64,000 nucleotides of DNA from Cutibacterium modestum (GCF_008326345.1 NZ_BJEN01000003.1:310001-374000); one strand, 5' to 3'. Positions 18,642 to 27,236 are shown, counted from the first letter of the stretch. Notes: generated from the sequence alone by a model not told the origin. Numbers and translations: made by a program.

Positions 18642-19892
18642 ATGCCCTCCGGTTCCGTGAGCTACCGAACCCTGTTCTCGCTGCCTGGCGGGACGTTCGT
18701 CACCGTCTCTGCCTTGGCTCGTCTGCCTCTAGCTATGAGCCAATTGGGTACGCTGTTGCTGGTGTCCAGCCCGCAGGTATCGGGACGGTTAGCCCCCGGG
18801 GGGTTGGCAGCCGGTATGGTCGCCTTGGCTATCGCGATTGGTTCTCCGCTTTTTGGTGCTCTGACGGACCGTCATGGTCAGCGAATAGTGCTGCTTGTGC
18901 AGTCCCTTGTCGGTGGCGCAGCCCTTATCGCTGAGGGACTGGCTGCGACAATGGGTGCTGCGTGGCCAGTGGTGGCCGCGATTGGTGGTTTAGCGGGGTT
19001 TTTTCTGCCGCAGATCGGCACGATGGCCAGGGTTCGCTGGCGTGCCATGAGTGCAGCGAATCCCACGATGGGGGCAGGGATTCTCGAAACGTCTTTTGCC
19101 TGGGAGGGCGCCATTGACGAAGCCTCCTTCGCTCTCGGCCCGGCTGCAATCGGTGTCCTCGCTGTGCTGGCTGGACCGGTTCCGGGGCTTCTCGTAGCCG
19201 GTGCCATGCTGTTGGTGTTGGGGAGTTGGTTTGCCCTGGACCCGACGTCAAAGCTGGTACCTGGGCACCATCTAGCCGATGATTCTGGGCAACTTGGGGG
19301 GTCGCGGCAGGATCACCATGCCCCCGGCCCGCTGTTCACCGCTGGTGTTGTGGCCACCAACGTCGGCATGGTCTTTATGGGCATAGTGTTCGGCTCGGTG
19401 CAGACCGGAACGACCAGCCTTGCCACACAGGCGGGACGTCCTGGTCTGGCAGGGATATTCCACGCCCTCCTCTCGGTGGGCAGCGCTGTTGCCGGGCTGG
19501 CCCTGCCAAGGCTGGCTCATCGTCTGGATCTTGCGGCCAGGTGGCGTCTCTTCGCTGCTGGACTGGCGGTCTTTGCAGCTCCCCTGCTGCTGATAGGCCA
19601 CCTTGGGCCGCTGGTGCCGGTCCTCATCATCCTTGGCATGGCGGCGGCCCCGTATATGATCACCTTGTTTAGTGTGGCGGAGAGTTCAGCGTCGGCGGGG
19701 CGAATCGGGACGGTTATGACCTTGCTTGCGGCGATGAACAGTCTGGGCTACGCCTTTGGGACGACCCTGGCCGGGCGTCTCGCTGACTGGGGCGGGCCGA
19801 CTCCCGCCTATGGGGTGACGGTGGGAGTCGGTGTGGCGGCGACCCTGTTGGCCCTTCCGGTGGCGCGGAGGGTGGCCCCGGTCAGGGCCTGA
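18642..19892 (+). CDS. MFS transporter
   Basis: 416 residues from ATG 18642, chosen because GAGAGG lies 8 bases upstream; the longer in-frame extension from 18549 is basic and unlike an MFS N-terminus. About 12 helices, with the helix 2-3 loop motif GALTDRHGQR and a central loop near residues 200-235. It resembles actinobacterial MFS_1 carriers of unknown substrate, often annotated as drug exporters. It stands alone between the dipeptidase and purF. Confidence 0.85.
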   Translation: MPSGSVSYRTLFSLPGGTFVTVSALARLPLAMSQLGTLLLVSSPQVSGRLAPGGLAAGMVALAIAIGSPLFGALTDRHGQRIVLLVQSLVGGAALIAEGLAATMGAAWPVVAAIGGLAGFFLPQIGTMARVRWRAMSAANPTMGAGILETSFAWEGAIDEASFALGPAAIGVLAVLAGPVPGLLVAGAMLLVLGSWFALDPTSKLVPGHHLADDSGQLGGSRQDHHAPGPLFTAGVVATNVGMVFMGIVFGSVQTGTTSLATQAGRPGLAGIFHALLSVGSAVAGLALPRLAHRLDLAARWRLFAAGLAVFAAPLLLIGHLGPLVPVLIILGMAAAPYMITLFSVAESSASAGRIGTVMTLLAAMNSLGYAFGTTLAGRLADWGGPTPAYGVTVGVGVAATLLALPVARRVAPVRA

Positions 19893-20005
19893 CGATGTGC
19901 TGACGCAACTGGAATCCAGGACGGGTCTTGAAAATCCGTTTCCCCATTTCCCAACTCGTCCGCACAATCTCTGAACCCCGGTCCTGGGGTGCGACCGATC
20001 TGCGG

Positions 20006-20011
20006 TAGTGT
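20006..20011 (+). promoter_or_regulatory. -10 of a probable leaderless purF transcript
   Basis: TAGTGT is followed by exactly 6 bases and GTG 20018. No Shine-Dalgarno sequence is present. A similar TAGTGT occurs upstream of the polyprenyl synthase gene (about 63110). Confidence 0.45.
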
Positions 20012-20017
20012 GTTTAT

Positions 20018-21496
20018 GTGCCGCGCGCAGACGGAAGGCTTACCGCAGACCTCAACCCTCAGGACCACGGACCCCAGGATGCCTGTGGCGTCATCGGGAT
20101 CTATGCCCCCGGTGAGGAGGTCTCCAAACTCACCTACTTCGGCATGTATGCCCTGCAACACCGTGGCCAGGAATCAGCTGGCATGGCGGTGTCAGACGGT
20201 CGCCGAATGATGGTTTTCAAGGACATGGGGCTAGTGTCTCAGGTCTTCGACGAAGTCACCCTCAACTCTCTCCAAGGACATATGGCCGTCGGCCACACCC
20301 GCTATTCAACAACTGGCGCGAGTATCTGGGACAACGCCCAGCCGACGTTCAGGTCGCGTCAAGGTGGTGGCGGACTGGCCCTTGCCCACAACGGTAACCT
20401 CACCAACACCGATGCCCTCGTTGCTCAGCGCGCCCCGGATACCGAGGTTCCCCACAAGGACCGCATGGACTCCAGCAACGACACCTCGCTGATAACCGCC
20501 CTCATGACGACCTATGACGGCACCCTTGAGGAGGTCGCCACCCAGGTTTTGCCCCACCTCCAGGGTGCCTTCAGCCTCGTCTTCATGGATGACCACACCC
20601 TGTGCGCTGCTCGCGACCCGCAAGGCATCCGACCGCTGGTGCTCGGGCGCCTGTCTAGTGGCTGGGTGGTTGCCTCTGAAACTGCGGCCATCGACATCGT
20701 CGGGGGCACCTTCGTCCGTGAGATCGAACCTGGCGAAATGATCGCCATCGACGCCGCTGGGTTGCGTACCAGCCGTTTTGCCGAGGCCCACCCCAAAGGT
20801 TGCATCTTCGAGTACGTTTACCTGGCTCGCCCGGACACCGTCATCGCCGGACGACGGATCCACAACGTTCGCGTCAAGATCGGCAAAATCCTGGCCCAGG
20901 AACATCCTGCCGACGCCGACCTCGTCATCCCAGTGCCAGAGTCTGGCACCCCGGCAGCTATTGGCTATGCCGACGAGTCTGGTATTCCCTACGGCCTGGG
21001 TCTGGTCAAGAACTCATACGTGGGTCGGACCTTCATCCAGCCCTCCCAGACCCTGCGCAATCTGGGTATTCGGCTCAAGCTTAATCCGCTGCGTGACGTC
21101 ATCGAGGGCCGACGCATCGTCGCGGTCGATGATTCCATCGTGCGCGGCAATACCCAGCGTCAGCTTGTCCGAATGCTGCGTGAGGCTGGTGCGGCCGAGG
21201 TGCACGTGCGCATCTCTTCTCCACCGGTGCAGTGGCCCTGCTTCTACGGCATCGACTTCGCCACCCGCGCTCAGCTCATCGCCCCGGGCCTCGACGTCGA
21301 GGACATCTGCCGATCTATTGGCGCTGACTCGCTCGGTTACGTCAGCCTTGACGGCCTCGTCCGTGCCACCCATGTAGACACCGACAGCCTTTGTCGAGCC
21401 TGCTTTGACGGCGTCTATCCTGTGCAAGTGCCTGTCTCTGCGCGGGCCGTGCTAGCTGACGCCACCCACACCGACCCTAACCAGGAGCAGCAGTGA
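20018..21496 (+). CDS. purF: amidophosphoribosyltransferase
   Basis: 492 residues. It catalyses the first committed step of purine synthesis, PRPP plus glutamine to phosphoribosylamine. A 22-residue propeptide precedes Cys23 (DACGVIGIY), the N-terminal nucleophile of the Ntn glutaminase. The PRPP-binding loop is VAVDDSIVRGNT in the phosphoribosyltransferase half. Cysteines in GCIFEY, WPCFYG and the C-x2-C of DSLCRACF match the [4Fe-4S] ligands of the B. subtilis-type enzyme, so it should be oxygen-labile. It overlaps purM by four bases (GTGA). Confidence 0.96.
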   Translation: MPRADGRLTADLNPQDHGPQDACGVIGIYAPGEEVSKLTYFGMYALQHRGQESAGMAVSDGRRMMVFKDMGLVSQVFDEVTLNSLQGHMAVGHTRYSTTGASIWDNAQPTFRSRQGGGGLALAHNGNLTNTDALVAQRAPDTEVPHKDRMDSSNDTSLITALMTTYDGTLEEVATQVLPHLQGAFSLVFMDDHTLCAARDPQGIRPLVLGRLSSGWVVASETAAIDIVGGTFVREIEPGEMIAIDAAGLRTSRFAEAHPKGCIFEYVYLARPDTVIAGRRIHNVRVKIGKILAQEHPADADLVIPVPESGTPAAIGYADESGIPYGLGLVKNSYVGRTFIQPSQTLRNLGIRLKLNPLRDVIEGRRIVAVDDSIVRGNTQRQLVRMLREAGAAEVHVRISSPPVQWPCFYGIDFATRAQLIAPGLDVEDICRSIGADSLGYVSLDGLVRATHVDTDSLCRACFDGVYPVQVPVSARAVLADATHTDPNQEQQ

Positions 21497-22560
21497 GCAA
21501 TGAGTCCGCCTACGCCCGCGCCGGAGTCGACATTGAGGCTGGTGAGCGCGCCGTCGACCTCATGAAGGCCCACGTGGCCGCTACCCGTCGCCCGGAGGTC
21601 CTCGGTGGCCTGGGCGGCTTCGCTGGTTTTTTCGACGCCTCCGCCCTGGGTAAGTACCATCACCCGGTGCTGGCCACCTCGACTGATGGGGTTGGCACCA
21701 AGGTGGCGATCGCCCAAGCTATGGACGTCCACGACACCATCGGTTTTGATCTTGTCGGCATGCTCGTCGACGACCTCGTCGTGGTGGGCGCCGAGCCGTG
21801 GTTCGTCACCGACTACATCGCATGCGGTCACGTCGACCCTGACCGGATTGCCAATGTCGTCAAGGGCATTGCCGCAGCCTGTGCGAAAGCTGGCTGTTCC
21901 CTGTTGGGCGGAGAGACGGCTGAGCATCCGGGCCTGCTGGCCGGCGACGAGTACGATGTTGCCGGCGCTACGACGGGTGCCGTCGAGTACGACGACATCC
22001 TTGGTCCTCAGCGAGTGCAGGAGGGTGACGCCCTGCTAGCGGTGGCTTCTTCGGGGTTGCACTCTAATGGTTACTCGTTAGTCCGCAAGGTGCTGCTGGC
22101 TGACTCTGGCTGGGCTTTGGACCGTCATGTCGATGAGTTAGGCCGCACCCTTGGTGAAGAGCTGCTGGAGCCGACGACGGTTTATGCTGCTGATCTGCTG
22201 GCTCTCATCCGCCAGGTCGAGGTGCACGCCATGAGTCACGTCACCGGCGGGGGACTAGCTAACAACCTGACTCGGGTCCTCCCCGACGACGTCGTTGCCA
22301 CCGTCGACCGGTCCACGTGGACGCCCGCTCCGATCTTCGGTCTCGTCCAGCAGGTGGGCAACATTTCCCAGCCTGACATCGAGGCGACCCTCAACATGGG
22401 AGTCGGGATGGTCGTCGTCATGCCCGACGCGAACATCTCCACAGCTATCGATCTGCTTGCTGAGCGTGGTCTTTCCGCTTGGCAGTGCGGTCATGTTTCC
22501 CATCGTGACGCGACGAAAAAGCCGGGGGCAGCGCTGGTCTCAAGCCATCCTCGCCATTAG
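21493..22560 (+). CDS. purM: phosphoribosylformylglycinamidine cyclo-ligase
   Basis: 355 residues. It closes the imidazole ring, FGAM plus ATP to AIR. The glycine-rich GGLGGFAG stretch and the conserved STDGVGTK and LLGGETAEHPG motifs are present. GTG 21493 overlaps the purF stop, so the two are translationally coupled. It acts directly after PurL, which lies 12 kb upstream in the window. Confidence 0.96.
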   Translation: MSNESAYARAGVDIEAGERAVDLMKAHVAATRRPEVLGGLGGFAGFFDASALGKYHHPVLATSTDGVGTKVAIAQAMDVHDTIGFDLVGMLVDDLVVVGAEPWFVTDYIACGHVDPDRIANVVKGIAAACAKAGCSLLGGETAEHPGLLAGDEYDVAGATTGAVEYDDILGPQRVQEGDALLAVASSGLHSNGYSLVRKVLLADSGWALDRHVDELGRTLGEELLEPTTVYAADLLALIRQVEVHAMSHVTGGGLANNLTRVLPDDVVATVDRSTWTPAPIFGLVQQVGNISQPDIEATLNMGVGMVVVMPDANISTAIDLLAERGLSAWQCGHVSHRDATKKPGAALVSSHPRH

Positions 22561-22695
22561 GCAGTTCCTCCCGGAAACACAACTTGCGGTGGCCCGCTTT
22601 GGTACGTGGGTCATCGCTCGGGTAGCCTGTGCTCCACGACAGTTGATGATTTTGGGCGGCAATGCCGCTATTGAGAAGCGAGGGGGTCGACCCAC

Positions 22696-22899
22696 ATGGG
22701 GCGCGGCCGTGCAAAGGCGAAACAGACCAAGGTTGCCCGCGATTTGAAGTATCGCTCGGTGAACATGGATCTCGAGTCACTGGAGCGAGAGCTGAGAGGC
22801 GACAACCATCAGCAGGAGGATCCTCATGACGAGGACGGCCTGTCAGATGAGTACGCAGATTTGGCTGAAAAGTACGCCCACTACGGCGAGGACGACTGA
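22696..22899 (+). CDS. DUF3073 small acidic protein
   Basis: 67 residues, beginning MGRGRAKAKQTKVARDLKY and ending in a very acidic tail (DEYADLAEKYAHYGEDD). This is the DUF3073 family, widespread in Actinobacteria and commonly found next to purM. Its function is unknown; the basic head and acidic tail suggest nucleic-acid or protein binding. It lies 135 bases after purM and 15 bases before the hydrolase gene. Confidence 0.9.
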   Translation: MGRGRAKAKQTKVARDLKYRSVNMDLESLERELRGDNHQQEDPHDEDGLSDEYADLAEKYAHYGEDD

Positions 22900-22914
22900 G
22901 CCGGTAATGCGGCC

Positions 22915-23871
22915 ATGAAGTGGCTCAACGACCCCCTGCTCGACGGGTTCGAATATGCCCGCATCGGTCTCCCACATGCAGCCAAAGCTGTTGGAGATCC
23001 CGACGGGCTTCTGACTGCGAGCGTGGTGCGTCGTCGTGAGCCACGTCATGGTCGTGCCATGCTCTACGTCCACGGCTGGTCGGACTGCTTCTACCAGGCT
23101 CACCTAGCTGAGGCGGTGGAGAGTTGGGGATACGACTTCCTCGGGCTCGACCTGCGTCGGTACGGGCGAAATCTCGTTCCCGGTCAGATGGCCGGCTGGG
23201 TTCGTGACCTGGCCGAATATGATGAGGAAATCAGCGCTGCGGTGTCACTGCTGCGTGCGGATCACAATTCGGTGACGATCATGGGCCACTCCACAGGGGG
23301 GCTCATTGTCCCGTTGTGGGTGTCACGTCATCCAGGCCGGGTTGACGGGGTTATTCTCAACTCACCGTGGATCGACCTCCAGGGGTCGTTCTTGACCCGA
23401 GCCTTAGCCGGGCCACTGGCTCGGTCAGTCCGTGTCGCAGAACCGACGACCGTGCTGCCTATTCCGTCTCGGGACAATTTCGGTCGCTCAATCCGCCGTG
23501 AGTTTGACGGGGAATGGGACGTCCCGGAGGTGAAGGACCCGTCATGGGCCCCTTTCGCTACCCGTGCTGGATGGCTGGCAGCTATCCTCGATGGTCATCA
23601 GAAGGTGGCTCAGGGGCTGCACATTGACGTCCCAGTGTTGGTGCTTATATCCGCTCGCAGTGACCTTTCAGCGACGTGGAAGCCGTCGATGAAGGCTGCT
23701 GATACCGTCCTCAACGTCGACCGGCTGGCACGTGCATCAGTCAACCTTGGCCGCCATCTCACGCTGGTCCGTGTCCGGGGTGGACTCCACGACTTGGTGC
23801 TCTCCGCTCCGGCAGTTCGGGCCAATGTTTTCGCTGAAATGGAGCGCTGGGTTGGCGCTTATCTGGCGTAA
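22915..23871 (+). CDS. alpha/beta hydrolase (lysophospholipase-like)
   Basis: 318 residues. The nucleophile elbow is GHSTGG near residue 125; LYVHGWSDCFYQ supplies the oxyanion region, and a late RGGLHDLVLS carries the catalytic histidine. There is no signal peptide, so it is likely cytosolic. It resembles serine aminopeptidase S33/lysophospholipase-type hydrolases. The substrate is unknown. It probably shares a transcript with the DUF3073 gene. Confidence 0.85.
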   Translation: MKWLNDPLLDGFEYARIGLPHAAKAVGDPDGLLTASVVRRREPRHGRAMLYVHGWSDCFYQAHLAEAVESWGYDFLGLDLRRYGRNLVPGQMAGWVRDLAEYDEEISAAVSLLRADHNSVTIMGHSTGGLIVPLWVSRHPGRVDGVILNSPWIDLQGSFLTRALAGPLARSVRVAEPTTVLPIPSRDNFGRSIRREFDGEWDVPEVKDPSWAPFATRAGWLAAILDGHQKVAQGLHIDVPVLVLISARSDLSATWKPSMKAADTVLNVDRLARASVNLGRHLTLVRVRGGLHDLVLSAPAVRANVFAEMERWVGAYLA

Positions 23872-24013
23872 TGACTCACATCTGACACGCTTTGGACGTC
23901 GTTAATATTTTGTGACACATTTCCTGTGCTGGGCACCGCCGTCCAGTACAGGTCGACTTTGCGGCATGAGCGCCCGGAGACGGCGGTCTGACCGAACCAC
24001 ACGGAGGTTTGGA

Positions 24014-24440
24014 ATGTACGCCAAGAAGATCTCAGCCCTTGCGGCGGCATCAAGGAGCTTGGTGGTGAGTCGGTCTTCCCGAAGGCCCTCGTCGACCCGC
24101 TCACGGTCGATGGCCATATCTACTTGTTGGTTGACATCTGCCGCGTCACCGTGACGTGGGCCAATTCAGCTCGCCTCAGGAGGGCCGGCGTCACTAAGAC
24201 CCCGACCGACATCAAGGGCTGGATGGCCAACGTGGAGAGGGCCAAGGTGCGGGTGTCGCCACCCCGTTGTCAATCGGTGGTGTCCGGGCCCAGACCGAGC
24301 TCTTTGAGTCTCTTGTGGCTGCTGATTTGGGTGCTGACAAAACAACGGGCCTGTCACCATCGGCCTTAACGCTCTGGTTTCTGGACAGAACCCGAATTAT
24401 CCGCAGATCATGAACGAGGAAGGCGCCCGCGATTGTTGGT
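24014..24440 (+). pseudogene. sugar ABC transporter substrate-binding protein, decayed
   Basis: A good ribosome-binding site (GGAGG, 24003-24007) precedes ATG 24014, and the frame begins MYAKKISALAAA, a lipoprotein-type signal start. It jumps without the lipobox region into GGIKELGGESVFPKALVDP in the next frame, the part of family-1 solute-binding proteins that normally follows about 100 residues later. Further pieces (TPTDIKGWMANVERAK, ATPLSIGG, TELFESLVAADLGADK) appear in shifting frames up to about 24440. Several indels and at least one internal deletion make it non-functional. No permease or ATPase genes remain nearby. Confidence 0.75.
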
Positions 24441-24540
24441 GCTCTTCCGCTACGCCAGGATCGGCGTAGGTTGGTGTGTTCCGGCCTAAGCACGCCTCTC
24501 GGGGGGCTGAACTTCGAAGTGACGGAACCATTCCGCGAGG

Positions 24541-24614
24541 TGGCCGGGACCGGGATCGAACCGGTGACCTTTCACTTTTCAGGCGAACGCTACTACCAAC
24601 TGAGCTACCCGGCC
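24541..24614 (-). tRNA. tRNA-Phe (GAA)
   Basis: Complete cloverleaf on the minus strand: acceptor GGCCGGG paired with CCCGGCC, discriminator A, anticodon loop CTGAAAA giving GAA, and T-arm GGTTCGATCC. CCA is not encoded. Confidence 0.95.
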
Positions 24615-24646
24615 ATCGTGTTCACGCAAAGGTCTCATGAACACGA

Positions 24647-24672
24647 AAGCGGTGATGTATTCATCACCGCTT
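24647..24672 (-). terminator. hairpin directly after tRNA-Asp
   Basis: AAGCGGTGATG (24647-24657) pairs perfectly with CATCACCGCTT (24662-24672) around a 4-base loop, starting 4 bases after the 3' end of tRNA-Asp; TTTCGTGTT follows on the minus strand. It may be a terminator. The gap to tRNA-Phe is small, so partial termination or RNA processing is also possible. Confidence 0.55.
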
Positions 24673-24675
24673 CAG

Positions 24676-24749
24676 CGACCCCGATGGGACTTGAACCCAC
24701 GACCTCCGCCGTGACAGGGCGGCGCGCTAACCAACTGCGCCACGGGGCC
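24676..24749 (-). tRNA. tRNA-Asp (GTC)
   Basis: Cloverleaf on the minus strand: acceptor GGCCCCG with CGGGGTC, discriminator G (typical of Asp), anticodon loop CTGTCAC giving GTC, and T-arm GGTTCAAGTCC. CCA is not encoded. Confidence 0.95.
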
Positions 24750-25205
24750 TTAGCTCTTTCAAGCCTGACCGCTGCTTGAAGCAGCTCGAAAAATATAGCA
24801 AGGATCTGACCCTGAAGGGAAATTGAGGCTTGCGAGTCGTCCTAAAGTGGCTGTGACTAGGGGTTTTGTATGGACTGGTGGTGCTGCTTTGTGGGGGTGG
24901 AAATTCGCGATAAGCGAACATGGCGAGAAGTCTTCGATCACGGGCTGGATGTGTGTGGAGGTGGAAGGGCAGAGGCAGCTTGGCGTTAAGCGGTTTCCTG
25001 AAGCACTTCAGGGTTTACTGTCCGTTCCTGCCAAAAGTAGCCCGAATCGGGCAGTGCCAACGTCGTATGGGCATTTCTGCAGGAACGGACGAACTGATGG
25101 CCGCTGCGGTTGACCGGCTGTGGGTGTTGATGACGCTCTCGGACTGATGTGCGCACTTTCACCGCGTCGGTCACATGACTTCGGGGATAAGGTGTGAATG
25201 GGCTT
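24750..25205. other. intergenic stretch between tRNA genes
   Basis: About 450 bases without a supported gene. A short inverted repeat, TTCGC/GCGAA, lies near 24904-24918. It must contain the promoter for tRNA-Asp/Phe on the minus strand, but I see no clear -35/-10 pair. Nothing else was recognised. Confidence 0.5.
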
Positions 25206-25231
25206 GGGCTGGCTGACAAACCAGCCAGCCC
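25206..25231 (-). terminator. second hairpin downstream of tRNA-Glu
   Basis: GGGCTGGCTG (25206-25215) pairs with CAGCCAGCCC (25222-25231) around a 6-base loop, in tandem with the hairpin at 25241-25272. Probably a back-up terminator. Confidence 0.45.
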
Positions 25232-25240
25232 ACACATGAG

Positions 25241-25272
25241 AAGGTCCTGCATCGGTGTCGATGCAGGACCTT
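25241..25272 (-). terminator. terminator of tRNA-Glu
   Basis: A perfect 13-base stem, AAGGTCCTGCATC with GATGCAGGACCTT and a 6-base loop, begins 4 bases after the tRNA 3' end. Confidence 0.75.
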
Positions 25273-25275
25273 GAG

Positions 25276-25348
25276 TATCCCGGACGGGATTCGAACCCGC
25301 GTTGCCGCCTTGAAAGGGCGGTGTCCTAGGCCTCTGGACGACCGGGAC
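25276..25348 (-). tRNA. tRNA-Glu (TTC)
   Basis: Cloverleaf on the minus strand: acceptor GTCCCGG with CCGGGAT (G-U at the first pair), discriminator A, anticodon loop CTTTCAA giving TTC, and T-arm GGTTCGAATCC. CCA is not encoded. Confidence 0.95.
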
Positions 25349-25499
25349 TCGGCGGTTGCTCATCAATGCAAGGGCAACTGCCGAACTAGGCCATCATATC
25401 CAGGTCGTATCACTGGCGAGAAATCGTCCGCCCAGAGTTACTGTTGACCATTGCGGCGGACGAGCATGTACCAGTGTGCCCACGGCTCGCAACATGGCA

Positions 25500-25531
25500 G
25501 ACGCCGGCAACCTTTGGAGGCTGCCGGCGTC
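25500..25531 (-). terminator. terminator of the NlpC/P60 gene
   Basis: GACGCCGGCA (25500-25509) and TGCCGGCGTC (25522-25531) form a 10-base stem with a 12-base loop, just past the stop codon. There is no long T-run. Confidence 0.6.
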
Positions 25532-25539
25532 GCGCTAGT

Positions 25540-26682
25540 TCAGTTTAGGAGGTCTGAATTGATGCGAACTGGGTACATTGAGGAGCGGATGGGGCTCAGC
25601 CGCACTCCGGCGCGAGGGTTCGCTGCTTCCACCATCTGCCCGTCGCCAGTGTAGATGCTGACGTGACCGCCACCTGAGGCGGCGAAAAGGTCCCCAGGTC
25701 GGATCTGGTCGAGGGAAATTCGGTGGCCACGCTGGATCTGTGACCCCGAGTAGTGAGGCAGGTCGATTCCGGCCTGCTGGTAAGCCTTCATCACTAGACC
25801 GGAGCAGTCAAAGCTGTTGGGGCCCTCGCCCCCCCAAGTGTAGGCCTTGCCTGCCTGTGCCATGGCGTAGTTGACAATGGCAGCCCGAGCACTATTGATC
25901 GGTGTTGGGGCAGGTTTGTTGTTGGTGGTGGTGAGGTAGCGGGTGGAGGCCCATAGGGTGCGGCTGTGGTAGGTGATTTGGGTCCATTCGGAGGTGGTGC
26001 GTCCGGTGGTTGTTAGGGCGGTGCCTTTTGCTACTGAGGTGTATATGGGGGCGCTCATGGAGGCGCTGTTTCGTAGGTTGAGGTTTGCTGTGGTGTAGAC
26101 CGTTTTGGCTGGTTTGGGGGCTGGCGCCGGTTTTGGAGCAGGCTTGGCCGGGGTGGCGCTCAGGTAGCGGGAACCAACCCAACGGTGAACCCCGTTATAG
26201 ATGACCTCGCTAAACCCCTGCGAAGAGCGTCCGGTCAGGCCGACCCTCTCACCGGGGGAGAGCAGACCCACCTTGGCGGACCGTATAGAATGCCCCGCGC
26301 GGACGTTGACGTAGGTGGTTGCTTGGGCAAATCCGACCGGAGAGCTGGAGGCGGAGGGGTTGGAGGAAGATGGGCGCCAAGCAACTGACGACAGGTAGTG
26401 GTGGTCGATGAAAGCGGTATGGCCACGGTAAGCGACCGGAACCCAGCCATTGATGGGTGCGCCGGTTTGATTGAGTTGCTGGCCCTTCTCGAGCACGCCC
26501 AAGATTTTTCCTTTCATGCCCGCCTGGGCTCTAATGTTAACGGCGGTGCGAGCGGACACGCGGGCCTTGACTGCGGTGTTGGAGGCTTGGGCTTGGGGGA
26601 CGAACAACTGACTGCCGCCGATTGCGAGACCAGCGGTGGCTAGGGTTGCAACCCCGGCCCGGAGCGGGTGCACTACACCCAT
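25540..26682 (-). CDS. secreted NlpC/P60 cell-wall endopeptidase with three SH3b domains
   Basis: 380 residues from ATG 26682. A Sec signal peptide (about residues 1-33, ending QAQA) is followed by three SH3b repeats (VNIRAQAG, VNVRAGHS, LNLRNSAS) separated by Ser/Pro- and Lys/Pro/Ala-rich linkers. The C-terminal NlpC/P60 domain (from about 265) has Cys in NSFDCSGLV, His in GGGHVSIY and a third polar position near AANPRAG. Such enzymes cut the stem peptide of peptidoglycan, usually between D-Glu and the diamino acid, in cell separation or turnover. GGAAGGAG precedes the start but lies inside a predicted hairpin of the leader, which suggests control of translation. Confidence 0.93.
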   Translation of the reverse strand: MGVVHPLRAGVATLATAGLAIGGSQLFVPQAQASNTAVKARVSARTAVNIRAQAGMKGKILGVLEKGQQLNQTGAPINGWVPVAYRGHTAFIDHHYLSSVAWRPSSSNPSASSSPVGFAQATTYVNVRAGHSIRSAKVGLLSPGERVGLTGRSSQGFSEVIYNGVHRWVGSRYLSATPAKPAPKPAPAPKPAKTVYTTANLNLRNSASMSAPIYTSVAKGTALTTTGRTTSEWTQITYHSRTLWASTRYLTTTNNKPAPTPINSARAAIVNYAMAQAGKAYTWGGEGPNSFDCSGLVMKAYQQAGIDLPHYSGSQIQRGHRISLDQIRPGDLFAASGGGHVSIYTGDGQMVEAANPRAGVRLSPIRSSMYPVRINSDLLN

Positions 26683-26688
26683 GGGACT

Positions 26689-26769
26689 GACTCCTTCCGG
26701 CGTGTGGACCCGCCTTCATTCGAGTCGCTCCTGGCTCTTCCCCGGATCCGTCCACCGATCCAACCAGGA
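26689..26769 (-). promoter_or_regulatory. structured leader RNA with kissing loops over the ribosome-binding site
   Basis: Minus-strand RNA, 5' to 3'. Hairpin 1: UCCUGG (26769-26764), inner stem GGAUC/GAUCC, loop GGUGGACG (26756-26749), then a GGGGAAGAG bulge and CCAGGA (26734-26729). Hairpin 2: GACUC (26726-26722), inner stem GGCG/CGCC, loop GGUCCACA (26710-26703), closing GAGUC (26693-26689). Loop 1 GUGGAC is exactly complementary to loop 2 GUCCAC. The 3' strand of hairpin 2 takes in part of the GGAAGGAG ribosome-binding site of the NlpC/P60 gene. It lacks the GACAGCUAAC core of the ydaO c-di-AMP switch. A TTGACA -35 lies upstream at 26799-26804. Confidence 0.55.
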
Positions 26770-26869
26770 ACACCTCGCGTGACAAGAGCAATTCAAGTTG
26801 TCAAAACCGTTTTCGTCTACTTGCTCCAAAGAGTTTTTTGTCACCCGCAAGGCGACACGCCGTGAAATG

Positions 26870-27150
26870 GCTGAGAATCTCAAAGATGTTGTTTGGAGTC
26901 CGCTGATGACTCTGAGGGGCCCCTAATCGGCGTTGACTAGGGGTGATGCCGCGCATGGTGCAGGTGATCGTCTCGATTGCCGCCGTTGCCAAGGCGAGTC
27001 TGAAAATCTCATGGCAACTCTGAAGTACGGGTTGACGCTTATGAGTAGGTATTTTCACGTCACGCGCTGAGTAACCGAGATTCCTGCGGCGAGTGACCGG
27101 GAATCGATGACTGGATGCGTGGTCGCTTCGCATGCTGGCGAAACCATCGC
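26870..27150. other. intergenic stretch before tRNA-Lys
   Basis: About 280 bases with no gene found. One small inverted repeat, CCCCTA/TAGGGG, lies at about 26920-26943. TACACT at 27151-27156 could be the -10 for tRNA-Lys. Confidence 0.4.
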
Positions 27151-27162
27151 TACACTAGGGGG

Positions 27163-27236
27163 GCCCCCGTAGCTCAGTTGGTTAGAGCAGCGGACTTTTA
27201 ATCCGCGGGTCCTGGGTTCGAGTCCCAGTGGGGGCA
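27163..27236 (+). tRNA. tRNA-Lys (TTT)
   Basis: Cloverleaf: acceptor GCCCCCG with TGGGGGC (G-U at position 7), discriminator A, anticodon loop CTTTTAA giving TTT, and T-arm GGTTCGAGTCC. CCA is not fully encoded. Confidence 0.95.

Noticed and set aside
24541-25348. tRNA cluster as an integration site of a mobile element
   Set aside because: No integrase, no duplicated tRNA 3' end and no phage genes are visible nearby.
26689-26769. ydaO/c-di-AMP riboswitch before the NlpC/P60 gene
   Set aside because: The position suits it, but the conserved GACAGCUAAC and GCCGAAUCC elements are absent.
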